Below, in pieces: positions 52,301 through 61,300 of a stretch of 64,000 nucleotides of DNA. The notes under the pieces are model-generated. The model was not told where the DNA came from. It ran no database searches and saw only the letters and a list, made by a program, of their open reading frames with translations. Each line of letters begins with the position of its first letter. Position 1 is the first letter of the stretch. The stretch spans positions 1,674,001-1,738,000 of the forward strand of contig JAZBQD010000026.1 in the NCBI GenBank assembly GCA_036583965.1, given 5' to 3'. The position numbers were made by a program, and so were the translations under genes. Origin of the DNA: Prunella strophiata. Lineage: Eukaryota > Chordata > Aves > Passeriformes > Prunellidae.

Positions 52301-55300
52301 TGTTCTGGGAATATAAATGAATTATGATAAGAATAACAAATAATAACCATAGCCCTTTTTTCAAGGGTTTATCTGATTACCAAAACAACTGAGAAAAATG
52401 GAGTTAAAGATTTCTACCCGAAAGAAAATATTGCATTTCCAGCAGGAGATAAAAATCTGCTCTCAGATAGCAGAACAATGGATGAGCTGGGCTGTTCTAG
52501 GAGTTTGTGCCACTCCAAACTGCTCATTCCTAAGGTGTTGACAGGATTCCTGACAAGCACCACTGTTCCACATAGAGGGGCTCCCCTTCCCTCCATCCCT
52601 GTTCCTGGTGGCAACCCCCCCTGCCAGGCCCAGGACTGGAATTTGGGTAAGAGCAGAAGTTTTGAATTACACAGATTATTGTGCAAAGCACAGGAAATTA
52701 AAAACAATTAATTCCTTGTAAATACAAATGGAGCCAGCCTTGCCTTTGATTTATGCTGCCTTTTCACCTCCCCCCAATGGCTCCTTTCCCTCTTTTGCCA
52801 CGGAATCCCACACGGTGGAGAGGGAAATTCGCAGCTACTACGGTGTAACACAACACCAGAGACAAATGTTTGGTGACTGCTGATAAAAGGGAAAAGGCCC
52901 CGTGGTGCATTCTTTCAGCCAACTTATTAGGAGCCTTCTAAAACACAGTATCTGTTCAGAGAAAGGAAGTTAATCACTGCTCAGGTTCAGGATTATGTAA
53001 GCAAAGCTGTCTGAGAGATGAACTGACTTGAAATGTGCTCTCCAAGCTGCACTCACTCCCCTGATAATCCAGGTAGGAGGAGAAAAGAGAGAGGAGAGCA
53101 TGAAAAGATAGAGCAGAGCAACTTCTTTTTTCCTCTCTTTTTCCTTCCACTGCAATGAAAATTAATGAATATTCTATTGGAGCTGAAAGAGCTGCTTGAA
53201 AGGCAAACAAGATGGGAGAGAATAGCACAGGTTCCAGCTAAAAATATTCAAAATGCTAAATAAAAAATGTCAGGAGAAGGAATGATAAGAAAAACAAGCC
53301 AGGCCTCTGCTCCCAGAATGTTAAGTTGGTAGAAAAAAAAAACCCTGGCAACTTTCAAGTCCAGCAACAAAGCATAACCATGGAGCATCGTTCAAAACTC
53401 AGGACTTGGGAATGGACACATCCCATTCATTGGGAATTTGCACCAAAATGCTGCAGCCCAAGCTGTGCCATCCCAAGGGATGCTGCACTTGCTCCATGTT
53501 TTGGCTGGGGAGATTCAGGAGATGGGAAATGCTGCTCATGCCACAGCCCAGTGTTCTCACTGGCTCTCATTTTGCCCGTTTGGGGAGGTCTGGGTGGCCT
53601 CAGACATTCTCCCCATGTTGATAAGTAGGATTTGGACATGTTGGAGGCACAGGACATCAGGAGTGAGCAGTGTCACACGAGGCAGCCTGAGCACACAGCT
53701 GGCACCAAGAGAGAGCAACTGAGCCTAACAACGCCCTGCAGAGAGCAAACTGCAACTCCAGCACAAGGAAAGAAGAGAAAAGTAACAATTTCCACAGCTG
53801 TGGCCTGAGGGGGTCTCTTCTCTTTTTGGATCTTTTGTGAAATATTTCTGGTGCCAGTCTTTAAAAACCATGAAGGAAAAGCTCATGGGTTCTACTCCAG
53901 ATGACTCAGGAAGAAGAGAGACTTTTTAATCATATCTGAAAGCTCCTCCAGGGCTCTGTGTTTTATAGAATGTGTGCTTTATTAGAAGGCAGATTGGTTA
54001 TTTCAGCAGCCTCACTATTTCTGCTCAGCTGTAGCTTCTGCAGAACTTTCTGCAGTGGGAAGCCCCTGGCCAGATTCCAGGTGGAATTTGCAGATGGCAA
54101 GTGAAGTGCACACTTCTTCTGCTTTAACTCCTGGTCCTCTCAAAGTCCCACCAGCTCATCCTGGCTTGAGGAAGCATCTCACCAACAGCTTGGCACTGAA
54201 TCATCTCTCAGATTTGGGGCAAACCTGTTTCTGTGCAGAAGGTGGCCCAGAGTGAGCCCTCCTGAGTGTCCTACCCCTGGTTATGTTGATAAGAGGTTCC
54301 TCAGTTGCTTGAAAATCCTGACCTAACAGACATCAGAATAATTCCAGACCACTGTGGGAATCCATGAACTTTCATTCAGGTGGATAGATCCCTGAAATTA
54401 AAAAACCCAAAGGCAATAAAGTATCTTCCAGCCCAAATTTACTTGCAAGTGTCTGGCAGCTACTGCTGGGCAGGCTCTGGCCTTTCACTCAGTTTTTCTT
54501 GTTTTCAAATGGACTCAGTTTGCCACTTCAGGAAAATTGATTAATTTTTTTTCTGGAGTGAAAAGTTACTAAAAATATAGCAAGAAACAGCTCACTATTT
54601 CATGGCTAGGTCAGAGTCATGACTCAGAATATTTCTCTGCTAAATATAAGGGCCTCAAGGACTTAGACATCATTAGATCAGTTAATCCATCAGTGATCAA
54701 GTAAATATCCAGCATTCACATTGGTTAAAATAAACATTGGCACAGTTGGAATAAGAGAGAGTTGAGGAGACTGGTCAGTGGGGAAGAAGATGTTGCTCCT
54801 GAGGGATGGGAATGAGTTTCTTTATTCCTCTGCAATTAATGCTTTCCAGCCCTGATTGTGGAGAGGGAAGAGCTCACAAACACATTTATCTACTTGGCTA
54901 GAAACAGCTCCTGATTAAACTCTCTCAGTCCATTAACTCCTTCTATTTATAAGCTTTCAATTCATTACTTTAGAATGCTGAGGGCTGGACTAGCACAGGT
55001 TAGCACTGGGCAGTGAGAGGAACTTTCACTTCCCTAATTCCCAGCTCCAGTGCCTGTTTCCACATTTCCATGACTGAGGGGCCACTGAGGGAGCTGGGGG
55101 TGCTCAGCCTGGAGAAAAGGAGACTCAGGGGTGACCTCAGCCTCTGTACAGCTCCTGAGAGGTGCCTGGGCTCAGCTGGGGTTGGGCTCTTTCTCCAGGA
55201 ACTGACAGAACCAGAGGACACAGCCTCAATCTGCACCAAGGGAAATACAGGTTGGATATCAGGAAGAAGTTTTTTACAGAAAGGGTGATAAAGTTCTGGA

Positions 55301-58300
55301 ATGGCTGCCCAGGGAGGAGGTGCAGTCACCATCCCTGGCTGTGTTTAACAAAGCCTGCATGTGGCACTGGGTGCCAGGGCTTGGTTGAGGTGTTGGGGCT
55401 GGGCTGGACTTGATGATCTCAAAGGTCTCTTCCAACCCAGTGATTCTGTGAATGTGCTTCATTGAACCTGGCTTCTTCTCCCCAAGTAGCAGCCAGGCAC
55501 CCAAAGACCTTCTCAGCTGGGATTTCATTCCAAACATGTTTTCCCTTCCTCCTAGATGTGCCCTCTGGGTTGCAAACTTCCTCCCAAGTCACAGCCATCG
55601 TGGGGAATGACGTCCAGCTGACCTGCCGGGCCTCCAAGTACATCTACACCCACCTGGCCTGGTACTACCCCTCCTCAGAGCCAGCTCCCAGCCACTCTGT
55701 GGTCAGGAGAATGGACAAATATTCCATCTCTTTGACCCTGCTCATTCCCAACGTCACGAGGGAGCAGAGTGGCCTCTACAAGTGCCGAGCCCAGAACCAG
55801 CAGAACAGCACGGACACGCTGGAGCAGCACAGCCAGCTCCTGGTCAGAGGTACGTGCCAGGGGAGAGATGCCACTGGGACATGTCCTGACACAAACCTTG
55901 TGTCCTGCTCTGCCTTGCTTTTGTCATTTACTCTGTGTGGAGTGACAGCCTGACACGGAGAAGGCTCACCCAGCCACTGCTGGGTTTGGATAAAATATTT
56001 GAGATCACGTAAAGGGGATTTCAGCAGCTTTTTGTCTTCTCAGCTCCATGCTGGGTGCAGATTTAGAGTTGACTGAGGACAAAAAGCATCACCCACCATA
56101 CAGCACAGCTGTAACTTGGGATGCTCACCCCAGATCTGTATGACTTTGGCACTCACTCTCAGCTGCCAGGATGGGATACCTGAATAGATTTGGACCCAGC
56201 AGATCCCAAATGTCCCTGGGCAAGTGTAAAATCAAGTGACATGTGCCATTTATTCTGGGTAAGAGAGATGCCCTTTGTTATAACAATTATTTTCTTACTT
56301 ATACCCAAGCCCCCAGCTCTTTCATTTCACTGAGGTCCTCCAGCCTGGTTCTGTTGGCTGTGGGAATACAAAGGGCAGGACACTCCTGCCAGTAGGAAGT
56401 CACTGAAAATTAGTGACAGTTTCTTCTGCTTCAGAGTGAAGAAGGTGGGTGATCACCTCTTAGCCTCCTCAGAAGAAAAAGGGCTGCTGGCATGGGGGAT
56501 GGATTTGTTAACCACCTTCCAGTGGTGAAGAAAACAAAGGCACATAACTGGAGTAGAACTGAGACATGCAGCAGCAAGACAGGGAGCAGGAGTCAGAGTG
56601 CTCCAGAAGCTGAATTAGCCAGGGATTTTCAGACTGGCTCCTCTGGCCCAGGAGGCACTTCAGGGTCAGTGCTGCTGTGAGCACTTGGCACTCAGCACAG
56701 CCCAGTGCTGCCTTCAGCCTTGGAGTGAAGGAGCACATTCCCTGTGCAGCCTCCCAGCCCCTTCCCTCCACACACAGACCCTCAGCCACAGCTCTGGTTC
56801 CAGACTGGCAGGTGATTTATTTCCAGACACTCACAGACATCTCCCTTTTCCTGAGGCAGAGAGGAAGGGAAGGAGTCTCACTCAGGTGTTGGGCAGTGAT
56901 AATGGTTTGGCTGGTCCCCACAGCACCAGGGCCACCTGTGAGCATCACCTGCTGTGAGGCACTGGCCTTGCTCTGCTCTCTGCATTCAGGCACTTCCCTT
57001 TCCTCTCCCCTGGCAGATATTTTTATTCAGACAGTCAGATTTCCACCTACACACACACCTACACAGCACAGCTATGGGAAAAACACAGCTAGACTGTGAA
57101 TACATCCATGGAGAACTGGAATCAGGATCACGTTCCTGTGAGGATGACTGGGGTCTGTTATTTGTCTGGCACGTGTCAGGCAATTCTTTTTCTGTGTGTG
57201 GAGAGCACACATGGAAATGTCCCTCCAAACCAGCTTTCCTTCCCCTATTCAAATATTTTATATGTTCTAATGCCCCTCATCTTCTGTCCTCAGTGCAGGT
57301 TTGGGGTATATTTTATGCTGTGCTTGTGATTTTATTAATTGCTGTCCTGCACCCTTTATAAATGAACATAAAGTGGGCATTACCATGGTTGTAGTAAGGA
57401 GAAAACTGCACTCCTGATGGAGGATAAAGAACCTTTAGAACTGTTTCCTCTTTTCCCCCTCCTTTCTCAGTTTTTGTCTTCACTCTGCATGTGCACCACC
57501 CACTCCCTGTCCTTTGTTTTCTTCAGAGGATGAGGAGTTGGAGCTGCAGCCAAACCTGAGCTTAGGCAGTGTGCAAATAAACCAAATAAACTCACCCACA
57601 CCTTCCCAGAACCTTTGTGGGGGATGTTTGATCAACTGATCAACCAAACCTTTGCCTCATCCAGCCCAGAGAGGCCATGCAAGGAGGGGGGGTGAGGGAA
57701 GGGCCCCCCAAACCTGACTGGGGCTCTTTTCCTCTGTGGCTGCAGCCAAGGCGGCGCCCTTGGTGATCCAGAACCTCACAGACCTGGAGGTCAACATCAG
57801 TGGCAAGATCCTGCTGGAGTGCAAGGTCAGTGGGACACCAGAGCCACTGGTCACCTGGAGGAAGAATGGCTACCCCATCTCAGCAGCATCAGGTGAGCTC
57901 CTACTGCCCAGAGTTGTGTGGAATGTGGGATGATGGACTGGTCACCATGACACAGCACCCACGGCTGTGCCCGTGACTCAGGGCACACACACACAAATCC
58001 AAGGATGCCAGGGCACTGCAGGGGGCTCCAGTTTGGACTCTGAGGTGGGAGGAAGCTCCTGTGTGCAGAGCCAGCCCAGCACACATTGGGATAGCACTGG
58101 GAAATCAGGGAGTGCTGCTCAGGCTGCTTGTGTGGGACCAGAGTTTGGGCACAAAACTGAGCCACAGGGTCTGGCAGCACAGGCCTGAGCTCTCAGCTGT
58201 CCTGGCCATGATAAACTGCAGCAAAGTCACCTGGCAGAGGGGTTCAGGGCATCCCCTGGCATGTGAAATGTCCTTTATTTCCCACAGCACAGTGATGGGA

Positions 58301-61300
58301 ATGGGCTCCCAGATCTGTGGGACAGAGCCACCATGGGCAGGGAGCCTCACCTGAGCCTGCAGCCCCTCACCTGAGCCCAGGTGCCTTCCCAGCTCTTTGC
58401 CATAGGATCATGGGATGTGCTGAGCTGGCAGGGACCCACCAGGATCATCCAACCCAGACCCCCAACAACCCCACCCTGGGCATCCCTGGCAGAGCTGTCC
58501 AAACCCTCCTGGAGCTCTGGCAGCCTCGGGGCTGTGCCCATTCCCTGGGGAGCCTGGGAAGTGCCCCAGCACCCTCTGGGCTAGAGCCTTTCCTGAGATC
58601 CAGCCTGAGCCTGCCCTGGCCCAGCTCCAGCTGTTCCCTGGGTGCTGTCCCTGTCACAGAGAGCAGAGATTGGAGCTGTCCCTCAGGAGGGTGTTGAGGA
58701 GTGCAATGATGTCTCCCCTCAGTCTCCTCCAGCTGAACAAATCAGGTGCCCTCAGCCCCTCCTCATCAGACCCCTCCAGAGCCTTCCCCATCCTCATGGC
58801 CTCTTTTGGATGCTCTCCAATGGCTTCAAGTCTGTTTTATATTCTGGTGCTCAAAGCTGCACTGGAGATGAGGCTGCCCCAGTGCAGAGCTGAGTATGGC
58901 CTGAGTCTTCCCATAAATCATGGAGAATCCCATGTCAGTAGCTGGTCCTGTGACTTTAATTTTGCAACTTGGACTAGGTAGGAAATCTAGGATCATCCAT
59001 AATTCAGATCAGAATGTTCTGAGAGAAACTCTTTATAGCTACTGAAATTTTATAAATAATTCTAGAGGGACAAGCATGTAACTCATCCAACCAATGGAAA
59101 CATAAATAAAATATTTGGAAAAAACACCTCAGGGTAAATATTTCAGCACAGTGCATGGAAAGTTGTGTGCAGTACTCTTGTTAACAACAACAGGATTCAC
59201 AGACAGAACACCCAGAAATTCAAAATGTCCTTCCCTTTTGGATTCCAAGCCTGACCCTATTTCTACCCCAATCATCCCTCAGTGAAACAGAAGAACTCTC
59301 AGTGCAGTACCACCAACAGGGAAAAGTAAAATTGGGAAAATGAAACATAGAAAAGTCTCTCATAGGTCATATCTAGGCAACCTCTCTATTCCCACTGCAC
59401 CTGGCTGCCTGTGAATCCAGGATTGCTTCACACCATTATTTTTCCAAGAAGTGCCTAACTTAAGTTCCATGTTCCCCATGTTAGATGTCCCATCCCTTCC
59501 ACAGCCTTAGTAATTCCTCTGAGTTCCCATTTCTCCAAGTGTATCTTCTGCTATCAGACACCAATCTTGCATCCCTTTGCTAAATTCTGGATTAATTTTC
59601 AGGCTCTACCCACTCCAAATCAACAGCCACATTTGCTGTTGTTTAAATGATGCCAAATAATATATGCAGGTGTTGAAGAGGAAAAAAACTCAGAGGAAAG
59701 TTGCCAGACCAGGAGGAGCCCAGGGTTAAAATGTGTCCCAACACCAGAGCCTGCATGGATGGGAGCTCACCTTCAGCTCTGTCTCCTAAAAGCATTTTTG
59801 GCAGGCAGATTATTGTGCCAACATTAACCAAAATGCCTTGAAACAGGAATTTCCATGGAAAACAACACCCTGGTGATTGAGAGAGTGAAGAAGGATGATG
59901 AAGGGCTCTATGAGTGCCAGGCCTTCAACGAGCTGGGCCAGGACAGCACATCAGCCTTCATCAGAATCCAAGGTGAGCCCAGGCATGCAGGATCCCAGTG
60001 GGCTCACTCAGGGAGCCTGGACACATTTCTGACCTGGCTGTACCTTCACCTGCAGGTTCTGAGGAGAAATCCAACATTGAGGTGATCATTCTGGTGTGCA
60101 CAGGGCTGGCTGCCACGCTCTTCTGGCTCCTCCTGACCCTCTTCATTCGCAAACTGAGAAAGGTGAGAGAGCTCCCACCCTGCACCAAGGCTGGGGTCTG
60201 CCTCTGCCCACTGTGACTGCAGAGTTAGGGACAAATGTTTGGGGCAGATGGTAGAAAAACTGGGTAAAACGTCCCTGTAAAATTCAGTCCTTGGTTTGTG
60301 TTGATTTCTCCAGAGAGCCCTTGCACTTGTGAGGTTTCTAGCCACTTCTGTGGAACCATAAAAGCAGGCTCCTCCCTCTTTATGAGTCAAACTGGCTTGT
60401 GAGAATAACAAAAAAATACCCTAAATCCTCTAAAATGAGGGCTTGGTTTCAGCACTTGACTCTGAAAGATATTAAAGAAGGATCCCAGGCTGTCTGCTCT
60501 AGAAATGAGCTCAAACCACACAGCTGATTTGATCTCCTTGCTCTTTTTTCACCTCCCTTTTGTGACTCTAAAAGTAAACTTGCAGTAAAGTTTCAAGGAA
60601 TTTAGGTCTGTTTTCCTGAAACAAACAGCAAACAGAAAGGCAAGCACAGCTCTCTGCTCTGCTCTCACCAAATTGCAGTCCCAGTGCTGATCTTCAATAT
60701 TTGAGTAAAATTTCCACTCCTTCTGCAAACACAGGGATTAAGTTCACGTTTTCATCCTTGACCTCAGTTTAACAGAGCTGTGGGCAACACTATTTCCTTT
60801 TACATTTCACTCCTGTGCAAGTCTGCTCACAGAACCCACCCAACCACAATTTCTCACGTTAGCAGCATCAGAAATAGCATTTTCCAGCAATTTTAAATTG
60901 CAGTAAGTTGCAGCCATGAAGTGGAGAACTGTGGAGAGTCTACACTGCAGAACAAAACACAGTGACAGTGCCAAAACCTGCAGGAGGAAGTGCAGCTCCT
61001 GCAGTTCCCATGGAAAATCAGTGGCTTCCTTTGGCTGATCCAGGTAGATTTTGTGTTTCCCAGCATCAATCAGTGCCTCCAGCCACACACAAACATTTGT
61101 GTCTCAGCTGCAGAACAGAAGCAGGAAGCTGCAGCGATGCATTCCTGGCTCAGAATAATCGTGCCTGGAAGGCAGGGAAGCCCCCAGGCTGCCAGACAGC
61201 TCCCTCCCTTCCGAACTGCGTCCATCCCCTGAATCATCTCTCCCCGCTCCTGTTTTTAGCCCGATGCCACAGACATTAAAACAGGATACCTGTCAATTAT

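Larger units (their letters stand above)
48338..55555 (+). other. Intron 12
   Basis: This 7.2-kb intron begins with the 14-bp minisatellite (48350-49086). It also contains a perfect 17-bp inverted repeat (51358-51398), three copies of a 10-base unit (near 52139-52170) and a CR1 3' fragment (about 55040-55455) that ends about 100 bases before exon 13. Confidence 0.65.
55850..57745 (+). other. Intron 13
   Basis: This 1.9-kb intron starts with a 34-codon open continuation of exon 13 and has two AATAAA hexamers near its 3' end. No interspersed repeat is recognised. It is the counterpart of the intron retained in soluble FLT1. Confidence 0.65.
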
